From Thinopyrum elongatum (lineage: Eukaryota > Streptophyta > Magnoliopsida > Poales > Poaceae): 64,000 nucleotides of DNA. The DNA lies in the NCBI GenBank assembly GCA_011799875.1, contig CM022300.1, forward strand, positions 167,603,837 through 167,667,836, written 5' to 3'. Shown in pieces: positions 21,580-33,375 of the stretch; position 1 is the first letter of the stretch; every line of letters starts with the position of its first letter. The notes beneath the pieces are model-generated. The model made no database searches. It was not told where the DNA came from and was given only the letters and a program-made list of their open reading frames with translations. The translations under genes were made by a program, and so were the position numbers.

Positions 21580-23430
21580 GTTGTGCTGGTTGTGTTTTCA
21601 GGGAATGAACTGTTGAAAAGGCTGAAGAACTATTGAATAATATATTGAGAAATCAAAATGATTGGACACTTCCTGAACCACCACCTAAGCCAACTCCGAA
21701 GAAGAGAGGTATTCTATTCCTCAGTCATGAAGATATGCAAGAGGCAAACAAATCTATGAAAGAAAAGGGTATTAAAGCTGGAGATGTTAAGAATTTACCA
21801 CCTATTGAAGAAATACATGTACTCAATACCCCGACACAGGTAGTAGAGGTAAATTCTCTTTATATATATTTGATGAAGGTGATACTCCTTATAATAAATA
21901 TGCTAGTCAATGCCTGGATGAATTTGATAATTACATTGTTAAGCAAGAACACTTTAATATGTATGTCAAGAATCAATTGAAATGGAATGCTATTTTGATT
22001 GATCGCTTGAGTGACTTGATGTTTAGGATTTCTAATCATGTTAAAGGTTTAGGTAAACATGCATCCATGGTTCATACTCATTTAAAACAAGTTGCTAAGT
22101 CACAAAATGATTTGCTTAATGAGATGAATAATAAAATGAATGATCATGATATTAGAGTAATGACTAGAGGTGGTAGAATGACTAAGGAGCCACTTTATCC
22201 TGAAGGTTATCCTAAAATAATTGAGCAAGATTCTCATAGAATTAATATTGATGCACCTAGTTCATCTAAAAATAAAAATAAAAGGAAAAATGATAGAACT
22301 TTGTGTGCTTCTAGTGAACCTGTGGTAGAAAAACCTTGTGAGAAAAGTAATGATGTTTCTATTTATGATGTTGAGACACAACCTGGTAATGAACATCCAC
22401 TTAACGATAATGATAATAATAATAATAATGTTCATGTTGATGCTCAACCAGATAATGATAAAGAACCTGATAATGATGTAGAGATAGAACCTGCTATTGA
22501 TCTTGATAGCCCACCTCCTAAAAATAAAAGATATGATAAAAGAGATTTCATTGCTAGAAAACATGGTAATGAAAGAGAACATGGCTTCAAAAAATTATGA
22601 CTTTCCCTACTAAGCCTCCGAAAAATAAGTATTAGGAGGACTTTGTATGTTTTGTTGAAATGCTTAGACCTGTCTTTTTGCGCACTCGTTTGACTGATAT
22701 TTTGAAAATGCCTTCATATGCTAAATATATGAAAGATATTGTCACTAATAAAAGAAAGATACCTGAAGCTGAAATTTCCACCATGCTTGCAAATTATTCA
22801 TTTAAAGGTGGAATACCTAAGAAGCTAGAAGATCCAGGAATACCTACTATACCTTGCTCCATTCAAAAAAGTTGTGTCAAAACTGCTTTATGTGATTTGG
22901 AAGCCGGTGTTTGTGTTATGTCTTTCTCTTTATATAAAGACTTGATTTGAATAAGTTGACACCTACTGAAATCTCTTTGCAAATGGCTAATAAATCAACT
23001 GCTATACCTATCGGTATTTGTGAGGATGTGTGCGCTGTAGTTGCAAATGTTACTATCTTAATAGACTTTGTTATTCTTGATATGCCCAAGGACGACAACA
23101 TGTCGATTATCCTTGGTAGACCATTTTTAAATACTGCAGGGGATATTATTGATTGCAACAAAAGGAAGGTCACTTTTCATGCCAATGGTAATTAGCATAC
23201 AATATATTTTTTGAAGAAACAACTCCAAGTGAATAGTATCAACTCTATTGAAAGAATTATGACAATCACTATTGCAGGTTTTAGATTCCCTCTTCCTACT
23301 GTCAGAAAGAAATATGAAACTCTTATTGTTGGGGAGATGCATATCCCCATTGAGGTAGCCTAGTGTTATACGAAGATTCTTCAGTTTCATGTTACTCAGA
23401 AATGGTTCGTTAATAAGACTTGATCAACCT
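21580..23430 (+). pseudogene. gag-pro: Remnant of Athila gag-protease
   Basis: Several frames with family-like sequence. 21633-21880 begins NNILRNQNDWTLPEPP. 21959-22600 has an Asn/Asp-rich acidic tail. 22660-22950 (MLRPVFLRTRLTDILK) leads into a retropepsin-like region. 22947-23195 (NKLTPTEISLQMANKS, then MSIILGRPFLNTAG) continues it. The protease loop reads CDLEAGVCVM where a Gly follows the Asp-Leu in relatives. A one-base loss near 22937 shifts the frame at SLYKDL. A TAG near 23193 and another stop near 23361 follow. The leader is joined at about 21588 directly to the C-terminal third of gag, so the capsid core is deleted. Nothing of pol follows. The gene is non-functional. Confidence 0.75.
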
Positions 23431-23674
23431 TATTAATGGATTCTTTTTTAGGGGCATGTGGTCGGTGAATTTAGTAAACATAACCTTCTGTAATCATAGT
23501 TTGCTCTCTGTTATTTATAGTTTAATAAAGTAAAATATCATGATTATCCTATTTTTTGAATTATTCATGCAATAAAAAATAGCCAAAAAATAAAAGTGCT
23601 CAGAATGTCATAAAAATTTAACATGATTTTTCTGAAATATTTAACAATTTTTGGCACTGAATAAATTCCTGGTT

Positions 23675-23721
<47 letters not shown>

Positions 23722-24030
23722 TGTTCTTGCCCCCGAACCTGAGATTTTCGATCTCTTTTCTCGGAGCTCTGTTTCCGAAACTGTTTTGAGAGATTGCTTC
23801 TTGGTATGCGAATCCCCCATTTCTCCAATTAGTTTTTCTTTTGTGGATTATATTTTGATGCTCTAGGTGCCACTGAAAATGAGCTTGCATGTTGAATTCT
23901 TTGAGTTCCAAGTAGTATGAATTCTTGATATATCCTCTAGACATCCATATGAGTAGTTGCTATCAATCTTGTGAAGTTTTGTCAACATCTTTTTGTGGTC
24001 CAAAAATTTTAGAAATTTGTTCATAGGAAA
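23431..24030. other. Spacer between Athila gag-protease and the extra gene, with microsatellite
   Basis: AT-rich, without frames of interest apart from those created by a CT repeat. In a complete element the rest of pol would precede this spacer. Confidence 0.6.
23676..23715. repeat. (CT)n microsatellite
   Basis: About 20 uninterrupted CT units, then TTTCTCG. It lies in the non-coding 3' part of Athila 2. It generates artefactual Leu-Ser and Arg-Glu repeat frames. Confidence 0.95.
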
Positions 24031-25041
24031 ATGAACTTCTTCAGGAGAGGTTCTTCGAGACGGAGTGCCAAGGGGATCATCGGGGATGCCCCAGACCGTG
24101 ACCATAACATTCCGTGTAGGATGGAGGTCGAGCCATGCGAATGGCCACACAATGCCTTCATGAACAAAGCCGGGTTTCACCAGGAGTTCACACAATTCAT
24201 TGCAAATGCCGGGTTGGCCAACTTCCTCACATATGAGTGTGATCAATACCACATCCTTACGAATTCCTTTGTGCAAAATTTCCATTTCTTGCATAGGCTC
24301 AATATTCCGATGGTACGCTTTGATTTATATGCTGAACATCATGACATACCACTCACGGAGTTTTGTGAGATAAGTTTGATTCTCACTGATGGGGAATTAA
24401 GAGAGCCTCAACCAGAGGAGTTTGAGGATTTCTCCGTACTTTAACTATGGGAGAGTGTCGGTGTGTGTCGAGAGCCAGAGCTACTAGTTTGCATTTTTCC
24501 GCTGTGCACTACTTTGCTTTATTCATAGGGAAACGCTTGACTGCTATGGAGGAAGGTGGCACGCTCAGGGCCCCTGACCTCGCCATTTTACGCTGCGCAC
24601 TCTTCAGTGACAACACTTATAGCTACCATTGCGCGTCGCTTGCACACTAATAGGACTAGGGGTAAAGTTCATGGTGGTACTTATGCTACTCGCTTGGCGA
24701 GACGTCTCCATGTTAATATATGCCACAATGATTACTTGTTGCCTAAAGTTTATCTGGATCACCAGGCTATGATAGATCACCATTTTATTGATAACCGTGA
24801 GCCTCCTCACCACATTCGTTATAACTTGGTATTTAGCGAGAACACTCGCGATATTATTACACTGCCTGCACCCTATTTATTTGATTCTCATGGCACGCAT
24901 GGATACGTCATCATGCCACCGGACATCATTGCTTATATGAACAAGGTGGTCGTAGAGGAGAACGAGACCCAACCTTGGGACGCTCAAGTGCCTCCACACA
25001 ACCACTTCCCTACCAGACCCGATGGCTACTACGGGTGGTGA
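24031..25041 (+). pseudogene. Sense extra gene in the env position of Athila 2, frameshifted
   Basis: Starts MNFFRRGSSRRSAKG and ends PTRPDGYYGW. Three blocks in frames 1, 3 and 1 read as one protein of about 336 residues: 24031-24435, about 24447-24630, and about 24630-25041. Two small indels, near 24435 and 24630, break it. Conserved-looking stretches include EWPHNAFMNKAGFHQEF, LHFSAVHYFALFIGKRL and RHHIRYNLVF-like sequence after HFIDNREPP. There is no signal peptide or membrane segment, so it is not an obvious envelope protein. The position downstream of pol and on the element strand matches the extra genes known for Athila/Tat elements. It may belong to the 'putative plant transposon protein' type, but I cannot confirm this. 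Function unknown. Confidence 0.65.
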
Positions 25042-27140
25042 TTACCAAGCTAACCAAAAGCCTAAGCTTGGGGGAGTACGTATCTCACTGACATTACATT
25101 CATGTTCACTCTTTTCATTCCAGTTGTCGGTGTTCATCCTTTTTCATTGTATATCCATGTTAGATTTATTTTTGCTTTCTTCTTGTGTGTTTGAAAAACT
25201 TTGAAAATCCAAAAATATTTCCTGCTTCTTTTTGGTTTTTCTTCCTTGTTTAACTAGTTTGTAGTATTAAAACAAAACCCAAAAAGATTTCTCATTTCTT
25301 CTTTTGCTTGTTGGGAGCTTTCCCCTGTAAAAAGTGTTTCTCACTTCTCGTTTTTCCTTCGTTAATTTACTTTCTTTAGAAAAACTAAAAACTCTAAAAA
25401 TATTTCAGTGTGTTTCTCTGAAATTCTTTTCTTTTCATTGACTCATCGCAAGGAGAAGACCACGATGAAAATTGAGTGGCTCTCATATTCATTATTGTTG
25501 ATCTAGCGAAGAGCCAATATTACCTTGTCTTCTCCTTTGAATAAAATGGTTGCAGATTCCAGCTTAGTCCACGGCACTCTTACACTATTATTATTTTCGT
25601 ATCATTCGGTCGTGCATGTGAAAGGCAATAATGACGATGATTTGATGAAGTGACTGTGGCAAAGAAAATTTGGTATGAACTCTCGTTTTTGTTCTTGTAA
25701 ACATATTTAACTCGTCATCCATGATTCAACATATTATGAGTAAACATGTTTGTGATGACAATTAGAGATTATAGTTACTCATGTCATGCTTAAGTAGCTA
25801 GGAGTGGATAATGATTTATCTTGAATGTTAACATGCATTAAAATGATTATGATGTAGTATGTTAGTATGGTATCCTCCTCTGAATGTTTCAAGTGGCTTG
25901 ACTTGGCACATGTTCACACATGTAGTTGATTCAAAACTAACATAGCCTCCATGATATTTATGTTCATGCTCTTTATGTCCTACTCATGCTAGTATTCAAT
26001 GTTAATTATTCTCAATGCATTATTATGAATGTTGTCGCTCTCTAGTTGGTCGCTTCTCAATCTATTTGCTAGCCTTCGCCTGTACTGTGGAGGAATGCTG
26101 GTTGTACATCCAAATCCTTAAACCAAAGTTGTTCCAGATGAGTCCACCATATCTACCTATATGCGGTATTACTCTGCCATCCTATGTAAATTTGCATTTG
26201 CCACCTCTAAACATTCAAATAAGCATCTGTTTTGTGTGCTCATATTTCTCATGGAGCGACAGGGGCAGTCAGTATCTTCCATGCTAAGCGGGTTATTCTC
26301 ATGATGGGTGTTTACTCACTTGTCATTGCACGAGAGAGGCTGGTAATTGGGATGTCCAATCCTATAATCAAAATGAAAAAAAAATGAAACAAACTCCCCT
26401 CGAAAGTTGTTGGTATGGAGGGCACCCATGAATTTGGCCAGCCATGGCTTGTGTTTGTTGGTTGAGGGGGAGTAAACTTTACCTTTCTGCTTGGGAACCG
26501 CTGATAATGTGTTTAGCATGGAAGATATTGAAAATCCTCGGTCGTAACACTGACAGGAAAAGTACACCTCTCAAAATTATATTCATCTCTGATTAGAGCT
26601 TCGAGCTCTCGCACCTCTGCAAATATATGCTTCCCTCTATGAAGGGCCTATATATTTACTTTTATGTTATTTACTTTTATTGTTGAGTCATCACCTTCTA
26701 AATTAAAGCACCGGTCCTGAGAGCACTATTGTCATTCTAATGCATTGTGTATAGCCAATATTGTGTGCATCATGACTGGCTCTCTTCTACCATGAATTAC
26801 AATGTTTAGTCGTTGCTTGAACTTTGGAGGTGCTCTGTATTTATTTTTTATGGTCTCAGAAAGGGCTAGCGAGATACCATGTTATCATATCATATCATGA
26901 TTGTTAGGACAAATTGTTGGCATTTGAGATATGTTATTATTGCTTGCTAGTTGATTATGCCATTGATATGAGTAAATGTGATTTCTAAGTGTATCATTTT
27001 CATGGTTAGCTCATGATCTTTGCTGAAAACTTGGGTGATATTTAACCTTATATACGGATATAAGAACAAAAGAGTTTGTAAAAGTTTTTCTCTATCACTT
27101 TCAGTTTATCAACTGAATTGCCTGAGGACAAGCAATGAGT
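25042..27140. other. Long AT-rich 3' region of Athila 2, no gene seen
   Basis: Begins right after the extra gene with AGCCTAAGCTTGGGGGAGTA. Two kilobases of low-complexity AT-rich sequence follow. Short frames only, none with family-like composition. Confidence 0.65.
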
Positions 27141-27155
27141 TAAGCTCAGGGGAGT
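27141..27155 (+). other. Polypurine tract of Athila 2
   Basis: TAAGCTCAGGGGAGT directly precedes the LTR start TGATATGTCTCTG. Confidence 0.65.
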
Positions 27156-27358
27156 TGATATGTCTCTGTCGTATCTACTTTTCGAAACACTTTTGCTCTT
27201 GTTTTGGAATCTAATTTGCATGATTTGAATGAAACTAACCTAGACTGACGTTGTTTTCAGCAGAACTACCATGGTGTTCTTTTTGTGCAGAAATAGAAGT
27301 TCTCATAATTGGACGAGATTTTTTATGGAATATATAAAAAATATTGGAGCGAAGATCC
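27156..27358 (+). repeat. Athila 2 3' LTR, first segment
   Basis: Starts TGATATGTCTCTGTCGTATC and breaks at GAAGATCC, where CACTAGTG begins. The last three bases, TCC, are the target duplicated by the CACTA insertion. Confidence 0.9.
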
Positions 27359-27560
27359 CACTAGTGCAGAAAATGCTAGCAATGGCGAGCTAAAAACCAC
27401 CTTGGTGGCGTGGAGGGTCCACATCACCAATATGTGCCATTGTTAACAAAATACTGATGGCGTGTGGGCCCCACGCCATTGGTATTTTACATACTGGTGG
27501 CATGGCACAATTCACTCACGCCACCACTATGTGAAATAGCAATGGCGTGGACATTTAGCC
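27359..27560. repeat. CACTA left terminal and subterminal repeats
   Basis: Terminal inverted repeat CACTAGTG followed by several GGTGGCGTGG/ATGGCGTGG motifs spaced irregularly. These are the usual transposase-binding regions of CACTA elements. Confidence 0.85.
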
Positions 27561-27599
27561 ACGCTACTAGTAGCAACGTTGACATAGCCTCCCACGCCA

Positions 27600-29447
27600 G
27601 CACCAGCTATTTACTGATTTAAAAAAATCGTTAATACAATTTCATCCATGCATCCAAATACTTATACATGCATTCAATATTCAAATTAATTATACAATTC
27701 ATACATTCATCCATATATATATCAGTTCTACAATGTAGCCATCACTGTCGCAGCTATAGCCCGTGTTAATGTCATCGTCATCGTCGCCGTCGTCATCGCC
27801 ACCACCACAACCTTGTGTCGATATTATCATCGCCGAAGCCCTATGTTGAGGACATCATCGTCGTAGCCCCGTGTCGATGTCGTCATCGCTGCACCAACTT
27901 ACTTCCAATGGAAATTAAGCTAGCTATTGGTTAAAATATAGAATGCAGAAGATTTCTATTAGTCTAACAAAACTAACCACATGGAGAGCCTAATTGAGCC
28001 ATTATTGCAAATGAGTAAATGTTCTCTGAAGTTGCTTTACAAAATACCTAATTAAATCTTGAAACATTAAGTGCTACAGGAGCATAGCTACTACTCTGAA
28101 TTGAGTTTGTGTAATGTAGTGTAGCTATTTAATCAATAATAGTTCTATACATGTCTATTCCCAGGTCGTACAATATTTTGAATCCATTTATCTTCTTATT
28201 TCGACAAGTGTACAACCAGGGATTCACAAACAGAGCAGCAGCAACAAGTTCTAAGTTTCAGGAAAAATGCACACCATCACTCCTAATTCAAAGATGTGCT
28301 ACAACATTTGTTCGAACTAACCCTCGCATAAATACTAGCATGTGCACACGTTGAAGTCATTCCTCTTAGGAATATGTTAGTGTAACTAAGAAGTTGTGTA
28401 GAAGGTTTTCTGAATGTACGTAGTGATCTTGTAGTCCTACCAATTTCTTATAGCCAAATGACTGGATCTTCACATATGCAACTACAGTACACACTTATGT
28501 GATTATTGTCAAGTGCCTATCTAAACTGATTTTATGGATCAGTTCGAACTCTTGCCTATATATTACACAATCAAATGAGTAGAACATATATTTATAAAGC
28601 AACTACAACAGCCTAATTTGTCGAGAGCCAGAGCCTAGTACTAATTTGCAAGTGTGGTATTACATTGGGAGAACTGCTTATCTGCCTCTTAATAATCTTC
28701 ATGAGTGAAAAAAACATTAAAGTGCAGAATTTGTGAAATTTAGAAAATGATGTCTCGTGGAAAAATTGACACCAGATAATGTGCAAAACACCCACACAAT
28801 CGATGAAAATTTAGATAATGACATACAACAAAAAAAAATTAAGCAAATAAAACATATGTTCTAAAACCTATTAAGTTTGTGATATTCGTGAAAATGAGGT
28901 CCTATTGGAAAGATACTCTCAAGAAAAATATTGTCCGAGGATATACCAAAACAGATATGTACCAATCCTCATGGAGTTACATGAAATTTAAGAAGAAGAA
29001 AATTGGTATTACCTGAGAAGCATCTCTGGCAAAATGCAGTAGGAAGTATATAAACAATGTGCATTAACTCCGATGTAATCATCAAAAACTGGGCAAATGT
29101 ACGAACTCAGGAATCAGTTTGACCACCTTCTTTTTTCATAGAAATAAGCTTGGTCTTGCTTTCTAATTATCAGTCAATTGGCCTCTATGTTCAGATGATA
29201 AAATACTACTACTATTACTACTACTTGGTTCAGATTATTCTACTCTAGGCCTGTTCTAGCATGGCACCAGCGATTCTTACAATGGATGCCTGGACTACTT
29301 TCAAGGCTTCCTTTTTGCACGTAATACTTGTACTGAATCGCCTAATGTAGTGAGTCAATTTAGTATAACTTTGTATTACGGCTCACAATCTATGTTACAC
29401 GTTGTGCTACCACCATTAAACAAATTATGCATTGAACATATGCTTGT
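27600..29447. other. CACTA interior left of the nested element, no gene recognised
   Basis: About 1.85 kb. An imperfect trinucleotide run (GTCATCGTCATCGTCGCCG and similar) lies at 27765-27890. The rest is AT-rich with only short frames. Confidence 0.6.
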
Positions 29448-29452
29448 ACTGG

Positions 29453-32400
29453 TGTGATGCCCCTGATTTGATCGTACACTAATCATACACGCAAATGTAT
29501 ACGATCAAGATCAGGGACTCACGGGAAGATATCACAACACAACTCTAAACACAAATAAGTCATACAAGCTTTAATATTACAAGCCAGGGGCCTCGAGGGC
29601 TCAAATACAAATGCTCGATTCAGCGGAAGCAACAATATCTGAGTACAGACATAAGTTAAACAAGGTGCCATAAGATGGCTAGCACAAACTAGGGATACAG
29701 AACGAAAGAGGCGCGGGCCTCCTGCCTGGGATCCTCCTAACTACTCCTGGTCGTCGGCGGCCTGTACGTAGAAGTAGGCACCCTCGGTGTAGTAGGGGTC
29801 ATCGTCGACGGTGGCGTCTGGCTTCGGGGCTCCAGCAACTGGTTGCGACGGCCGAGAAGAATGGAAAAGGGGGAAAAGAGGGAGCAAAACAACCGTGAGT
29901 ACTCATCCAAAGTACTCGCAAGCAAGGATCTACACTACATATGCATTGGTATCAATGAAATGGGTAGTATCTGTGGACTGAACTGCAGAATGCCAGAATA
30001 AGAGGGAGAGAAGCTAGTCCTATCGAAGACTACGCTTCTGGCAGCCTCCATCTTGAAGCATATAGAAGAGAGTAGCTGGTAAGTTAACCAAGTAACAACG
30101 TATAGCATAATACTACCCGGCAATCCTCCCCTCGTCGCCCTATGGGAAAGCGATCACCGGGTTGTCTCTGGAACTTATATGGGTTTGTTTTATTAAGTAT
30201 CCGGTTCTAGTTGTCATGAGGTCGGAATACAACTCCGGGTCGTCCTTTTACCGAGGGACATGGCTATTCGAATAGATAAACTTCCCTGCAGGGGTGCACC
30301 ACATTGCCTAACATGCTCGACCCTCTGGTCGGGCACACTTTCCTGGGTCATACCCGGCAGCGGAAGATCAACACGTCGCAGCCCTACCTAGGCTCAACAG
30401 AGAGATCAGCACGCCGGTCTAAATCCTAAGCGCGCAGGGGTCTAGGCCCATCGCCCATTGCACACCTGCACGTTGCGAACGCGGCCGGAAGCAGACCTAG
30501 CCCCCTTAATACAAGTGCAGGCGTTCCAGTCCAATCCGGCGCGCTCCGCTCAACCGCTGACATCAAGAAGGCTTCGGCTGATACCATGACGTCGAGAGCC
30601 CATAACTGTTCCCACGTAGTTGGTTAGTGCGTATAGGCTCGTAGCCAGACTCAGATCAAATACCCAATCTCGTTAAGCGTGTTAATTGATATAACCGCGG
30701 ACGCCGACTAGGACCAGGCCCACCTGTCTCCTAGGTGATCACAACCTGCCCTGTCGCTCCGCCATAAAGTAACACTCAGGGGCCGTTGGGAACCCAGGCC
30801 CACCACTACCTAGGTGGAACCACCTGCCCCTTCAGCCCCCATATTCGAATAGTAACATAAGTAATGTAATAGTATATAGTATATGCCCGTGATCACCTCC
30901 CGAAGTGATCACGGCCTAGTAGTATAGCATGGCAGATGGACAAGAGTGTAGGGCCTCTGATGTAATACTAGCAACCTATACTAAGCATTTAGGATTGCAG
31001 GTAAAGTATCAACAGTAGCAACAAGGACAGGCTATGCAGCAGTATAGGATCAAACCGGCAACAGTAACAATACTCTATTGCAAGTAGTAGAGGGAAAGAG
31101 TAGGCAATATTGGGGTGATCAAGGGGGGTTTGCTTGCCTGGAAGCTTTGCAGACAAAAACGGATCTTGATGGTGAAGTAGTCGATCGTCGGATCAACCGC
31201 GGTCTCGGGGTCTACCGGAAATAAGTAACGGAGGGGGAACATAATAAATAACAGAGCAAACAAATGCATTACAAAGCATGACATGGCAAAACGTTGTCCT
31301 AAGGATGATCTAACACAGTGCTACGCGGTAGAGGGGATGTTTTCCCGGTGTTAGGCATTTTTGGACAAATGAAACAGAGGGGAACGGTTCCATGTTCGCT
31401 ATGCTAGAGGCATGTGACAGATGAACAGACTGCGTATTCGGATCTGTCATATTTTTTTGATCATTTTTCATATATAAAACTTTTTCATCTGACTTACAGT
31501 TAATTTTCTAAGTTTTAACCATTTTCTGGAATTTAAATTAATTCGAAAATAAAACAGTAAACAGTTTTTGTCACCTACTGTTACTCTAGCCTATGAGTAT
31601 GACTGTGGGGCCAGTGGGGCTGGGCTGACCCAGTCAAAGGTTGAATGGTCAAAGGATGAATAGTGTAGGCGGGACCCGGCTGTCATTGTCTCAGCTTTAT
31701 TAGATTAGTTAGTTTTTGTTTAATTATCAGAGGGCCCCTCTGTCATTGGGCCACTAGGCTAACCTAACATTTAATTAACCTAACTAAGGCTGCTAATTAG
31801 TGCCTAAACTAATTGGCCTAGCCCATAGGCTGTGAGCCAGCCGGCCTCACGTGGATGGCACACACGCACACATGTGTGCGGCGGCCATGGCCATGGCGTT
31901 GGCCAAGGGAGGCACTACGCGGGGGGGAGCGGGGGCAAGCAAGCGGGGCACGGCAGGGCGTGCACGGCCAGCAGGCACGGGCCGCGGCGAGCAGCAGCGC
32001 TAGCAGTAGCGAGCAGTGGTGGCGAGTGGATGCGGGGCAGCGGCGACGGCGGCAGTGGAGCACGGCAGCGGTGGGCGCGGGGGCTCCGAGGCGGCTCACG
32101 CAGGACTTCAGCGGCAGCAGCTGTACCAGGTAGCTCGACACGCAGCAGCAGCGGGGCAGAGGATAGCAGCGCAGCAGGGGAGCACGGGCTACGCGGGCGA
32201 GGAGCAGTAGCGACGGGGCACGGCCTAGAGCAGACAGGCACGGGCGGCTGCCGGCGCGCGCGTGGCTCCGGGCGTGGCGGGGCACACAGGGCGCAACGAG
32301 CATGAGCCGGGGCGAAGCAGCAGCGGGGATGCACAGGAGCAGGGGAGGCGCGGCCCCAGGCGCGGCCGGAGCAAAATGAAGAGGACGACGGGACTACGGC

Positions 32401-33362
32401 TCTACCTAGCTACAGCTCGAAACCGAGATTAAGGACAGGGGGAATTGCAGTGGCGCTCACAGCAAGTTTGGAGAGATGCTCTGCGCAGCCGGGGATGCTC
32501 GGAGTCAATCAAATCGAGTGAGGGCGCACGTTGGAGCAGAGGAAGGGATCGACTCGATCCGGTCGAAGCCGAGGCATTCGGCTCGTGTTCTTCAGCATAG
32601 AGGAAGCAGCGGAGTCAGGCAGAGCTCTTGGCTCAATCCTAGGCGATGGGGAGGGCAGTTGCCACGGTGGTGGCGACAGCGCGGCCATGTGTCTCACGGT
32701 GGAGCTCGAGAATGAGCGAAAACGGCGCGGGGAAAGGGAGGGACTGGCGCTAGGGTTCGCTTGGGGAGGGGGGTGCGAGCGCTAAGCAGGGCGAGAGGGG
32801 CCGTGGATGCGCGCCACGGCGCCATGGTGTCCGTTGATATGCTCCACGCATCCCCCTATGCTACAGGTTGAAGAAAACATGGGTGGGCTAGGCCTCTTCT
32901 ATTGTTAAATGGGCTAAGTGTACAATAGCACATCTGCCTGTTTTTTTTATTTGCTCTACAGTTTTGTCATTTATTTTGTGGCTAAATGAATTTTGTTCTT
33001 TGTGAACTTGGCACATAAACCCAGTGCATCAGCCTAGGGCCACGCACAAGGTTTCATGTGGTTTGGGAGAAGTAAGAATATTTGTTGGAATTTAAACGAC
33101 CAATTTAAATGTTGCGGGTCCACTAAATTATGGCAAGGCCAAAAAATAAAAATTCCAATTTGAGTTGATTTCTCCATGAAAATTACTTGGGGATTATTTA
33201 CAACATCTCGAACATTTTTGTTAGCATTTTCTAAGATGTAAATATTTGACTGTATTTTAAATTTGAATCGATTTCGAATCAATGCGAGTTTATCAACAAT
33301 AACCGAGGTGACATGGCATCATTAGCAGAGGTTCACTGTAGGTTAATTATCCGGGCGTCACA
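29453..33362 (-). repeat. 3' LTR (left copy) of the nested Gypsy element
   Basis: 3910 bp, from TGTGATGCCCCTGATTTG to CCGGGCGTCACA on the + strand. It shows the uninterrupted site (CTCCACGCATCCCCC near 32843) at which the other copy carries an insertion. A GC-rich block lies at 31840-32400. Many differences from the other copy are transitions. Confidence 0.9.
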
Positions 33363-33375
33363 ATTCTCCTCCACT
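33363..33375 (-). other. Polypurine tract of the nested Gypsy element
   Basis: On the - strand AGTGGAGGAGAAT lies directly before the LTR start TGTGACGCCCGG. Confidence 0.7.

Noticed and set aside
23565..23944. Frames rich in Leu-Ser or Arg-Glu repeats
   Set aside because: Produced by translating the (CT)n microsatellite.
31818..32334. Overlapping 139-161-codon frames on both strands in the GC-rich LTR block
   Set aside because: Open in several frames at once because stop codons are rare in GC-rich sequence. Reported as a composition finding, not as genes.
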